Assembly: GCF_029360705.1 (NCBI RefSeq)
Contig: NZ_JARKMX010000008.1
Location: 3,092,202-3,156,201, forward strand
Reading direction: 5' to 3'
Source: Paraflavitalea pollutisoli
GTDB lineage: Bacteria > Bacteroidota > Bacteroidia > Chitinophagales > Chitinophagaceae
Length of the DNA: 64,000 nt
In this document: piece after piece, positions 17,946-25,303 of the stretch
Layout of the letters: each line of letters begins with the position of its first letter
How positions within the stretch are numbered: position 1 is the stretch's first letter
The notes under the pieces: model-generated
What the model was told of the DNA's origin: nothing
Seen by the model: the letters and a program-made list of their open reading frames with translations, nothing else
The model's database searches: none
Program-made: the position numbers and the translations under genes

Positions 17946-18065
17946 AAAACAGGTAGGGTTCCTTGGTTGCTATGGCGAACAGGTAAAAAGCAGTTGCTAG
18001 TAAATGCTGTCTTCCTTAGTTGCAACAGGAACCGGCAAAAAGCTGGTACAGCTCGAATCTGAATG
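17893..18065 (+). repeat. Three degenerate copies of the 3' end of the membrane protein gene
   Basis: Copy A (17893-17946) is the real gene end. Copy B starts at 17961 (TTGGTTGCTATGGCGAACAG, then the GTAAAAAG core). Copy C at 18014-18065 again encodes TGTGKKLVQLESE followed by a stop, against TGKKLVQLEAE in the gene. The copies are separated by 68 and 53 bp and have diverged, so the duplication is old. Confidence 0.75.
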
Positions 18066-18199
18066 ATTAAAATGTAACGTATGTTATTCAAGCAAGTTCA
18101 TCTCGACGGTATCCGGCAAGGCAGTCAGCAACAAAATCATACGCACCTGAAAACATAGCAGCCCCTTCTTCGTTGTAGTACTATCTTCGAATCAAATCA

Positions 18200-18829
18200 T
18201 TGACCGTGTCCGATCCTATCCTGACCATCGCCAAACGCATCAAGTCACTCGCCGATACCGGTTTGCTCTATACCGCCAACGACTACGATCGTGAACGCTA
18301 TACCGAACTGTTGGAGATCAGCCACGCATTGACCAGCCTGCTGATCGGTAAGCCCATTGAAACGATCAAAAACTTCTACGTCCCCAACAAAGACTACCCC
18401 ACCCCAAAAGTCGATGTGCGGGGACTGCTGCTGAATGAACAGGGAGAAATTTTGCTGGCCCGTGAAATGGCCGACGGCAAATGGACTTTGCCCGGTGGCT
18501 GGGCAGATATCGGGTATTCACCGGCACAGGTGATCGAGAAAGAATTCAAAGAAGAAACCGGACTGTCAGTTACCGCCACGCGCCTCCTGGCCGTCTTCGA
18601 CAAGCGTTGTCACCCCCATCCGCCACAAGCTTTTTACGTATATAAGTTTGCCCTGCTGTGCACATTGACCGGACCGTTGCAACTACAAAAAGGTTTCGAC
18701 ATACTCGATGTTGCCTTCTTCCCCCTCGATCAATTGCCGGAACTGTCCACCGACCGTATTCTTGCCTCGCAGATCGAACTGCTATACAAAAAAGCAGTCA
18801 ACGGGGATGTTGCTGCTTATTTTGATTGA
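18200..18829 (+). CDS. NUDIX hydrolase with Nudix N2-type N-terminal domain
   Basis: 209 residues. The N-terminal 60 residues form the helical domain found in the YjhB-like group of NUDIX hydrolases; residues 70-200 are the NUDIX fold. The NUDIX box starts at GGWADIGYSP and continues KEFKEETGL: the metal-binding EE pair is kept, but the first Glu of the box is Tyr and the usual Arg is Lys. The likely substrate is a nucleoside diphosphate linked to another moiety (for example ADP-ribose). The start is TTG 18200 or GTG 18206; a TATCTTCG element at 18182-18189 suggests a nearly leaderless message. Confidence 0.88.
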   Translation: MTVSDPILTIAKRIKSLADTGLLYTANDYDRERYTELLEISHALTSLLIGKPIETIKNFYVPNKDYPTPKVDVRGLLLNEQGEILLAREMADGKWTLPGGWADIGYSPAQVIEKEFKEETGLSVTATRLLAVFDKRCHPHPPQAFYVYKFALLCTLTGPLQLQKGFDILDVAFFPLDQLPELSTDRILASQIELLYKKAVNGDVAAYFD

Positions 18830-18944
18830 CGGTTTCATGGCTATATAGCACGCAACAGACCGGTCCGTCTGCCTTTTTCTGAGCTGCGTATAGAAACATT
18901 TTTTGTATGCCGGCGACTGATGTCCTGAAGCCGCAAAAAATAGG

Positions 18945-19820
18945 CTAACTCGCCGTCTTCGATAGCTCCCAACCCAGCATGGCCTTTTTCCGTTCGGTGC
19001 CCCAATGGTATTCGCCAATGATGAGGTTTTTGCGGATGATCCGGTGACAGGGAATGAGGTAGGCGATGGGATTGGCCCCTACTGCCGATCCCACGGCTTG
19101 CAACGCTTTGGGTTGATCGATGTGCTGCGCGAGTGATTGATAGGTACTGACGGCCCCATAAGGTACTTCGAGCAAGGCATTCCAAACCTTAACCTGAAAA
19201 TTGGTGCCTTTCACAAGTACGCTGAGTTTTTCCTGGGCGCCGGGTTTGCGGTGAAAGATAGCACTGGCCATCATTTCTGTATTGCGGCTGTTTTCCCGGA
19301 TAGACGCTTTCTCCCAGGCTTTCTCCATTTCTTCAATGGCCACACTGCGGTTGTCTTCCTGCAGGAATGACAGGTGACAAATGCCACGCCCCGTTACCCC
19401 GATGATGCATTCACCAAAAGGCGTGTTGTGAAAGCCATAGTCGATCTGGATACCGCTGCCCTTCTCTTTGTATTCCTGCGGCGTCACTGCTTCGAGGTTT
19501 ACAAACAGGTCGTACACCCTGGACTGGCTCGAGAGCCCCGCCGCATCGGCTGCATCCAGCAGGTTATCGAAACCGGTGATCTTGTGCTTCAGGTAATCGG
19601 TGGTCAGGAACTGCAGAAACCGCTTGGGACTGATACCCGCCCATTCGGTAAACATGCGCTGAAAATGAAAAGCACTCATATTGACCTGTGCAGCTACTTC
19701 TTCCAGGCTGGGCTGATCACGGAAGTGCTCGTAGAGATAATCGATGGCCCGGGCTATTTGTTGGTATTGATAGGCATTGGCTGCCACAGGTTCATAGTTT
19801 ATTATTTTCTCTGATAGCAT
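18945..19820 (-). CDS. AraC-type regulator fused to O6-methylguanine-DNA methyltransferase (Ada-like)
   Basis: 291 residues. Residues 20-120 form an AraC-type double helix-turn-helix (MSAFHFQRMFTEWAGISPKRFLQ); residues 200-285 are the methyl acceptor domain with the active site PCHR (Cys258), which takes the methyl group from O6-methylguanine. The N-terminal methylphosphotriester Cys domain of E. coli Ada is missing, so the way it senses alkylation is not evident. It removes alkyl damage and probably regulates its own or other repair genes. Good ATG at 19820. Confidence 0.93.
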   Translation of the reverse strand: MLSEKIINYEPVAANAYQYQQIARAIDYLYEHFRDQPSLEEVAAQVNMSAFHFQRMFTEWAGISPKRFLQFLTTDYLKHKITGFDNLLDAADAAGLSSQSRVYDLFVNLEAVTPQEYKEKGSGIQIDYGFHNTPFGECIIGVTGRGICHLSFLQEDNRSVAIEEMEKAWEKASIRENSRNTEMMASAIFHRKPGAQEKLSVLVKGTNFQVKVWNALLEVPYGAVSTYQSLAQHIDQPKALQAVGSAVGANPIAYLIPCHRIIRKNLIIGEYHWGTERKKAMLGWELSKTAS

Positions 19821-19957
19821 AAGGAATTGTTGTTAATGTAGGCAATTTCGCGCCAAATACCGGGCAGCTCAACCTGTTTCTTGCTATATTTAACACGCTG
19901 CCGGTACAACTGTTGGGCAGTAAAATCGATCTTTACCCATTGTACAAACCTTTACGC

Positions 19958-20380
19958 TTGAAGTCGTTCGTTTATATCATTTTACCCTTGTTATTACTGG
20001 CCGGCCGCCCCGCTGCGGCCCAGCAGGTAGACAGTATCTATTTTCACCTGTACACCGACAGCCTGAAAAAAGGGGTGCACAATTACATCAATGTCGATGG
20101 CAAGCTATCCAACGGCCGTTGGATGCCTATGACCCACAAAGACATCCAATTTACCGCCACAGCGGGCCGCTGGGACGGCAACAGTCTGATCCTCGACTCT
20201 GCCTTCAAAGGAGAAAAAGTAGACGTAAAAGCCGTGCTAAAGGCCGATCCGAAGATCTGGCGGGAAGTCACGATCTACCTGAAGACCGTGGACACCGCCG
20301 AGCGACTGCCAACGGTTGACGAGATCCTCAAAGGCGGTCAGGGACCTGCCCGTCAACCCAGGCGCGGGCGCCGGGGATAA
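19958..20380 (+). CDS. Small secreted beta-rich protein, function unknown
   Basis: About 140 residues from TTG 19958, which gives a normal signal peptide (LKSFVYIILPLLLLAG ending AAAQ). Upstream in-frame TTG codons would place a charged stretch before it. The mature part (KGVHNYINVDGKLSNGRWMPM, LILDSAFKGEKVDVKAVLK) looks like one Ig-like or lipocalin-like beta domain, and the C-terminus is a short Arg-rich tail (PRRGRRG). TATATTTA at 19885-19892 is a one-mismatch -7 element. Function unknown. Confidence 0.65.
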   Translation: MKSFVYIILPLLLLAGRPAAAQQVDSIYFHLYTDSLKKGVHNYINVDGKLSNGRWMPMTHKDIQFTATAGRWDGNSLILDSAFKGEKVDVKAVLKADPKIWREVTIYLKTVDTAERLPTVDEILKGGQGPARQPRRGRRG

Positions 20381-20510
20381 CCATCGGCAAACACGTCAAG
20401 TCGATCAGCCAGTCGTCCTTTCAGCACTTCGTTGACAATCAATCACCTACATTTTACTGCTGGTTCTTTTAGCCCATATTAGGGCGCATCACAGGCACGA
20501 CGGGTGCGTT

Positions 20511-20657
20511 TCCGCATGTCTCCGTATGCTAAGATGTCTCCTACATCTCTCAATCATATCTTACTCATATCCCGTAGATGTTCCGTATCTATATAGAGAC
20601 GAGATATCTACGGGATATATACGAGACATCTACGGGATATCTACGGAACATCTATAA
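20511..20657. repeat. Array of degenerate 11-bp repeats with an inverted left arm
   Basis: On the right, five units lie exactly 11 bp apart: GATATCTACGG (20603), GATATATACGA (20614), GACATCTACGG (20625), GATATCTACGG (20636), AACATCTATAA (20647). To the left the same unit appears in the opposite orientation at 11-bp steps (CCGTAGATGTT 20572, CCGTATCTATA 20583), and looser units continue back to about 20511. The arms can pair (TAGATGTTCCGTA with TACGGAACATCTA). The 129-codon frame starting at 20578 is a by-product of this repeat. Confidence 0.8.
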
Positions 20658-20713
20658 AATTGGGGACAAGTCGGAGCGGCTGTCCCGACCTGTTGCAGGC
20701 AGGTCCGGAAAGC

Positions 20714-20740
20714 AAAAACGCCCCCTGACGGAGGCGTTTT
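20714..20740 (-). terminator. Terminator after the fructose-6-phosphate aldolase gene
   Basis: On the minus strand AAAACGCC...GGCGTTTTT forms a stem-loop with a T tract, about 25 bp past the stop codon. Confidence 0.75.
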
Positions 20741-20763
20741 CAGCATTTTATGGAACGCGGGAA

Positions 20764-21417
20764 TTACGACATTTTCTTGGCGTCTTCCAGGAACTTCGCC
20801 AGACCGATATCGGTCAGGGGGTGTTTCAACAGGCCCAGGATTGGTTCCAGCGGGCTGGTCACCACGTCTGCACCGGCTTCAGCACATTTTACGATGTGGA
20901 GCGGGCTGCGGATAGAAGCTGCGAGGATTTCTGTCTTATAACCTTGTGTGTTGTAGATGTGTGAGATCTGCTCGATCAGTTCGATACCATCCCAGTTGCT
21001 GTCATCGATACGACCGATGAAGGGCGACAGGTAGGTAGCGCCTGCTTTAGCAGCCAGGATCGCCTGACCAGCAGAGAATACCAGGGTACAATTGGTTTTG
21101 ATACCATTGTCGGTGAAATACTTGATCGCTTTGATACCGTCCTTGATCATCGGTACTTTCACGATGATGTTGGGGTGGATCGCGGCCAGTTTCTTGCCTT
21201 CTTCTACGATCGCTTTGAATTCAGTAGAGATCACTTCGGCGCTGATATCGCCATCTACCATTTCACAAATAGTGAGGTAGTGTTTCATGATCGCTTCTTC
21301 ACCCTTGATGCCTTCTTTGGCCATCAGGGAAGGATTGGTCGTTACTCCATCGAGGATACCCAACTCATGAGCTTCTTTGATCTGCGCCAGGTTGGCTGTA
21401 TCAATGAAAAATTTCAT
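20764..21417 (-). CDS. fsa: Fructose-6-phosphate aldolase / small transaldolase
   Basis: 217 residues, the length of the small transaldolase subfamily. It starts MKFFIDTANLAQI and has GVTTNPSL, the Schiff-base Lys87 in IVKVPM, NCTLVFSAGQA, SPFIGRIDD and AASIRSP, all typical. Members either transfer dihydroxyacetone in the pentose phosphate pathway or cleave fructose 6-phosphate to dihydroxyacetone and glyceraldehyde 3-phosphate; the sequence alone does not settle which. Single gene with its own terminator. Confidence 0.93.
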   Translation of the reverse strand: MKFFIDTANLAQIKEAHELGILDGVTTNPSLMAKEGIKGEEAIMKHYLTICEMVDGDISAEVISTEFKAIVEEGKKLAAIHPNIIVKVPMIKDGIKAIKYFTDNGIKTNCTLVFSAGQAILAAKAGATYLSPFIGRIDDSNWDGIELIEQISHIYNTQGYKTEILAASIRSPLHIVKCAEAGADVVTSPLEPILGLLKHPLTDIGLAKFLEDAKKMS

Positions 21418-21545
21418 AATTCTAAAGTTTTGAAATGTTGTATGTAGTATAAGCGGATGGCCTTTGAGCGGGAGCGATCTTTTCAGGAGTGTAAGATTGT
21501 GTGCAGGTTGCCATTGGCCAATCTCTTAGGAATAAGAAAAAAAAA

Positions 21546-21640
21546 AGGCAGATTACTTACATCGCACCGCTCAACCACCTACCCTTGCTGCCTTCCGGCC
21601 CTGGGGGGATTCAGCAGGAGCTGGTCGTGTAAGACCTGCC
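21546..21640 (-). ncRNA. ffs: Signal recognition particle RNA, bacterial small type (4.5S)
   Basis: On the minus strand the RNA begins GGCAGGTCTTACACG and ends GTAAGTAATCTGCC, which pair. The conserved domain IV hairpin is evident, with GGCCGGAAGGCAGCAAGGG containing the GGAA tetraloop and the asymmetric bulge bound by Ffh. A T-rich run (21536-21545) follows as terminator. It takes part in membrane targeting of nascent proteins. Confidence 0.93.
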
Positions 21641-21644
21641 GGGT

Positions 21645-21652
21645 GCAAATAT
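21645..21652 (-). promoter_or_regulatory. -7 element of the SRP RNA gene
   Basis: TATATTTG on the minus strand, a perfect TAnnTTTG, ends about 5 nt before the predicted 5' end of the RNA. A TTG lies about 22 nt further upstream. Confidence 0.75.
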
Positions 21653-21871
21653 ACACCAAAACCGTGAATTACTTTCAACCAACTTAAATTATTGAACATA
21701 ATTTCTTGTCTTTCTTATCACTATCGATGTAGATTTTATTTTCCGGGTCTCCTTCCACCTGCCCCAAACCCTTTACGGACGGCTGGTGTAGCGCATCGAC
21801 ACAGCCGACAAAACCATCTGCGTAATTGTGGACGGTGTGATGATTTGAGAAGAAAAGACCAACCCCCTCCG

Positions 21872-23158
21872 TTAAAATCCGGGTCGATCGGTGCGCGAGT
21901 TGAGTGTAGTAATGCCTACCAGCTCATCGGCACGACCACCCAGCGGACGATAGTACACGAGTATGGTGTAGAGGTTTTCTGTTTCCCAGTAATTGCCTTC
22001 GGTAAAGTTGAAGGAGGTTTTGCGTTTGGGATCTCCGCGATCGATGGTCGCGTAACAATAATCATAATACCCCGTCTTGAGCATGATCATTCTTTCGTAT
22101 ACCCCTTTCTCGGCATTGAACACCATTTTGGCGGAGTCGTTGAGGTTGTAGTCGGTGAGTTCGCCCACGATGAACAGGTCCTTGTCAGGAAAGGGGGCAT
22201 TGTTGGCCGGTACATAGCTAAAGTGTACAAACGCATAATCGGCCTGCCAGAAAGGATTCACACTTTCGGTGGTCTCGATGGTGAACATCCCGTTGTTGTC
22301 GCGGAAGAAATTGAAGCGTTGTACACTGCGGTCGGCATCCGGCTTCACGAATACATCCGGCGTAGCATTGGCATTGCGGTAATTGACCTTGTCGATGCGG
22401 TCGCTCTGAAAACGGATGCTGCGCATATCGAGCCAGCGCCACTCTTTGCCGGCTGGGAATACGGCATCGTTCTCCGTATTGTACTCCAGCACATTCCTCC
22501 CGAAGAAGGAAGGCTTGATATTCGTTACGGCATTATCCCAGCGGTAGTTTTGCATGATGACCACATTGATCTGCTGAAACTGGTTCACCACATTCAGTTT
22601 TTCATTGAGGGCTACCTTAAACTGTATCTTCTGGTGTGTTTTAAAGATCTGTCCGTTGAAGGGCTGCTGCACCTGCGCCGTGATGGCCGATTGCTCATCC
22701 ACCACCATCATGCGTTTGGTAAAGATCGTTTTCGACGTATCGTTGTTGGCAAATACTTTCAGGATATAGTTGCCGGAGCGCGAAGGCATACAATTGCGGT
22801 CGGGCAGTTGCGCGGAATAATGCGTGTAGCGGGTAAGGGATACCGAAGCAATCCGGTAGTTGGTAATGCGCTGGTTGGGAAAACCGCGGATGTAATCGAA
22901 GGTGCTGAGTATCGCGGGCGTCCAGTCGGCATTGCAGAGCTGGAACGTATACGAATAATTCTTAGCGCCGGCATCGAGGTCGTCGAAATGGAGCTCCAGG
23001 GCACCCGCAGCGCCTATCGGCATGATGGGCGGGCTCAGCTGGTTGCCGGTCCGGTACAGCATCACTGTTTGTATGCGGGGAGAATAGACTGCATCCGGTA
23101 TCTGAGCCTGTGTGGCGGCCACATTGAGTAACAGTATCGTAAGCAACAGGTATCTCAT
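21872..23158 (-). CDS. Type IX secretion Plug protein (DUF5103)
   Basis: 428 residues from ATG 23158 (MRYLLLTILL), signal peptide ending TQAQ. The protein matches the DUF5103 family, now described as the Plug that closes the SprA translocon of the type IX secretion system on its periplasmic side. Recognisable segments: YSPRIQTVMLYRTGNQLSPP at the mature N-terminus, GALELHFDDL, YTFQLCNADWTP, and the C-terminal YDYCYATIDRG and FTEGNYWETEN. Its presence shows that the organism probably has a T9SS. The next genes are unrelated. Confidence 0.88.
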   Translation of the reverse strand: MRYLLLTILLLNVAATQAQIPDAVYSPRIQTVMLYRTGNQLSPPIMPIGAAGALELHFDDLDAGAKNYSYTFQLCNADWTPAILSTFDYIRGFPNQRITNYRIASVSLTRYTHYSAQLPDRNCMPSRSGNYILKVFANNDTSKTIFTKRMMVVDEQSAITAQVQQPFNGQIFKTHQKIQFKVALNEKLNVVNQFQQINVVIMQNYRWDNAVTNIKPSFFGRNVLEYNTENDAVFPAGKEWRWLDMRSIRFQSDRIDKVNYRNANATPDVFVKPDADRSVQRFNFFRDNNGMFTIETTESVNPFWQADYAFVHFSYVPANNAPFPDKDLFIVGELTDYNLNDSAKMVFNAEKGVYERMIMLKTGYYDYCYATIDRGDPKRKTSFNFTEGNYWETENLYTILVYYRPLGGRADELVGITTLNSRTDRPGF

Positions 23159-23307
23159 CCGGCGTAATTTTAATAGATTCTTATTGACAAGCTGTTCGTT
23201 TTGTGTACTTTTTGCTGTGCTGAAGGTATACAAATCCTCCTAAAGACAGCTTTTTGAACGGGTATGGTTGCTTTCAGCTATTTTTACCCCCGAAAAAATG
23301 ATGCCGA

Positions 23308-24537
23308 TTGAATATCGCCTCTTTCATAGCCCGCCGCATTGCCTTTAACCAACAACGGTCTTTTTCCCGTTTTGTTATCCGTCTGTCGATCGGTGCTACG
23401 GTCATCAGCGTAACCGTGATGATCCTGACCCTCGCTTTTGCCAGTGGTTTTCAGAAAACCATTGCCCAAAAGGTGTTCAGTTTTTGGGGGCATGTCCGCA
23501 TCCAAAGTTATGACGCCTCTTCCGTGTCGATCGCAGAGGAGTATCCTATACACAAAAATGATTCCGTTCTGCGGTTGAAGGCCTACGATCCGGCCATTAA
23601 ATCGGTACAGCCTTTTGCCACCAAGAACGCCATTCTCAAAACACCGGCTACCATCGAAGCCGTACTGCTCAAGGGCGTAGAAAAAGGATACGACTTCAGC
23701 AACCTGCAAAACTTCCTGGTAGAAGGACGCTGGGTACAGTTTGCCGATAGCGGGTACAGTAATGAGATCAACCTCTCGTCCTATACCGCTGGTCAGCTCA
23801 ACCTGAAAGTGAACGACCAGGTGCTGATCTATTTCATTCCCCGCGGGGCCCCTCCCCGCCCCCGCAAACTGAAAGTTGCGGGTATTTTCAAAACGGGTAT
23901 CGAAGATTACGACAAACATATTGCCCTCGGCGATCTCAAGCTGATACAGCGTATGAATGATTGGGACAGTACTGAGGTGGGCGGCTATGAAATCTTCCTG
24001 CACGATTTCAACCAGGCGGATGCCGTCAGCGACAATATCGTTACCCAGTTACCCATCGGCGTCAAGAGCACGACCATTAAGAATATTTACCCCAATATCT
24101 TCGACTGGCTGGCGCTGCAAAACAAGACCATCTACATCGTACTGATCATCATGATCGTGATCGCTACACTCAACCTCATCACCTGCCTGCTCATCCTGGT
24201 ACTGGAGCGCACCCGTATGATCGGTGTGCTGAAAGCCCTGGGTGCCCGCAACAGCACGGTGCAACAGATCTTCCTCTACCATGGCTCCTACATCACCTTC
24301 ATGGGCCTGCTGGCCGGTAATGTGATCGGCCTGCTGATCTGCTGGCTGCAGCAAAAATATGGTTTCATTCCGCTACCGGAAGATGCTTACTGGATGTCGA
24401 AGGCCGTAGCCGATGTAGTGTGGTGGCAGATCCTGCTGGTAGACGTATGCACTTTCCTGATCTGTTTCCTCGTATTACTGATCCCTACGGTGATCGTGCG
24501 CAATGTAAGACCCGTCAAGGCGATCCGCTTCAGCTAA
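23308..24537 (+). CDS. ABC transporter permease of the LolC/FtsX type
   Basis: 409 residues with the MacB_PCD/FtsX layout: one N-terminal membrane segment (about 25-48), a large periplasmic domain (50-270) and three membrane segments at the end (about 275-300, 325-350, 375-400). The motif LKALGARNSTVQQIFL before the second segment is the conserved coupling region. It resembles LolC/LolE, which extract lipoproteins from the inner membrane. No ATPase gene is adjacent. The start is TTG 23308; no ATG fits. Divergent from the Plug gene. Confidence 0.88.
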   Translation: MNIASFIARRIAFNQQRSFSRFVIRLSIGATVISVTVMILTLAFASGFQKTIAQKVFSFWGHVRIQSYDASSVSIAEEYPIHKNDSVLRLKAYDPAIKSVQPFATKNAILKTPATIEAVLLKGVEKGYDFSNLQNFLVEGRWVQFADSGYSNEINLSSYTAGQLNLKVNDQVLIYFIPRGAPPRPRKLKVAGIFKTGIEDYDKHIALGDLKLIQRMNDWDSTEVGGYEIFLHDFNQADAVSDNIVTQLPIGVKSTTIKNIYPNIFDWLALQNKTIYIVLIIMIVIATLNLITCLLILVLERTRMIGVLKALGARNSTVQQIFLYHGSYITFMGLLAGNVIGLLICWLQQKYGFIPLPEDAYWMSKAVADVVWWQILLVDVCTFLICFLVLLIPTVIVRNVRPVKAIRFS

Positions 24538-24548
24538 CGGGCCGGTTG

Positions 24549-25283
24549 CTACCGGGCGATGTGCGAAAGGATGATGCCTGTCGCCACGGCGGCATTGAGT
24601 GATTCTGCCTGCCCGATGCGCGGTATCGTAATCCTGTTCTTACAGAGCTGGATCAACTCGTCCCGAAGGCCTTTTGACTCATTACCGATCAGCAACAATC
24701 CTTCTTTTACCGGTTGCATGGTGTATAGATCGGTGCCGTGTAAAGTGGCCGCGTAGGCCGGAATATCCGACTGTTGCTGCATGAAAGCAGCCAGGTCTTC
24801 GTACAATACCTGTACCCGGGTGATGCTGCCCATGGTCGACTGAACTACTTTGGCACTGAACACATCGGCACTTTCGCGGCTGCACACCACGGTCTGCACG
24901 CCAAACCAATCGGCGCAGCGGAGGATGGTACCCAGGTTGCCGGGGTCCTGGATGGTATCGAGTACGAGGGTCAGCCGGCTGTGGTAACTGGTGATTTTGG
25001 GAAATACAGGCTTACGAAAGATGCCCAGCACCTGGTTGGGTGTCTGCAATAAAGAGATACGTTCCAGCTCCTGCTCACTCACCTCTATCACTGTACCGGC
25101 CTGCGTTTGGGGCGATTGGCCGGTCCATTGGGCGGTGGCGTACAACTGCACCAGGCCGAGGTTGGACGTGCTTAAGAGTTCGTTAATAATCTTAGGCCCT
25201 TCGGCAATAAACACCCCTTCCTCATCTCTTGATTTTTTCTGGCTTAAACTTTGAATATATTTGACCTGCGATTTAACCAACAT
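24549..25283 (-). CDS. TrmH/SpoU-family RNA 2'-O-methyltransferase
   Basis: 244 residues. An N-terminal substrate-binding domain (1-90, L30e-like) is followed by the SPOUT methyltransferase fold with its three motifs: motif 1 DTIQDPGNLGTILR (about 108-121), motif 2 LLIGNESKGL and motif 3 IPRIGQAESLNAAVA, which forms the trefoil knot that binds SAM. It methylates a ribose in rRNA or tRNA; the exact site cannot be told. It is divergent from tamL with only 20 bp between the start codons and converges with the permease gene, 11 bp apart. Confidence 0.93.
   Translation of the reverse strand: MLVKSQVKYIQSLSQKKSRDEEGVFIAEGPKIINELLSTSNLGLVQLYATAQWTGQSPQTQAGTVIEVSEQELERISLLQTPNQVLGIFRKPVFPKITSYHSRLTLVLDTIQDPGNLGTILRCADWFGVQTVVCSRESADVFSAKVVQSTMGSITRVQVLYEDLAAFMQQQSDIPAYAATLHGTDLYTMQPVKEGLLLIGNESKGLRDELIQLCKNRITIPRIGQAESLNAAVATGIILSHIAR
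25256..25263 (+). promoter_or_regulatory. -7 element of tamL inside the divergent methyltransferase gene
   Basis: TATATTTG, a perfect -7 element, lies within the first codons of the minus-strand methyltransferase gene and about 40 nt before the tamL ATG. Confidence 0.6.
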
Positions 25284-25303
25284 TGCACCTCGTTTAAAGT
25301 TAT

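Noticed and set aside
20511-20657. Possible CRISPR array
   Set aside because: Units are 11 bp, contiguous, without spacers, and there are no cas genes in the window.
20578-20964. 128-codon plus-strand frame with YLR-IY repeats
   Set aside because: It translates the 11-bp DNA repeat and then runs into the antisense of the aldolase gene; no domain and no ribosome site.
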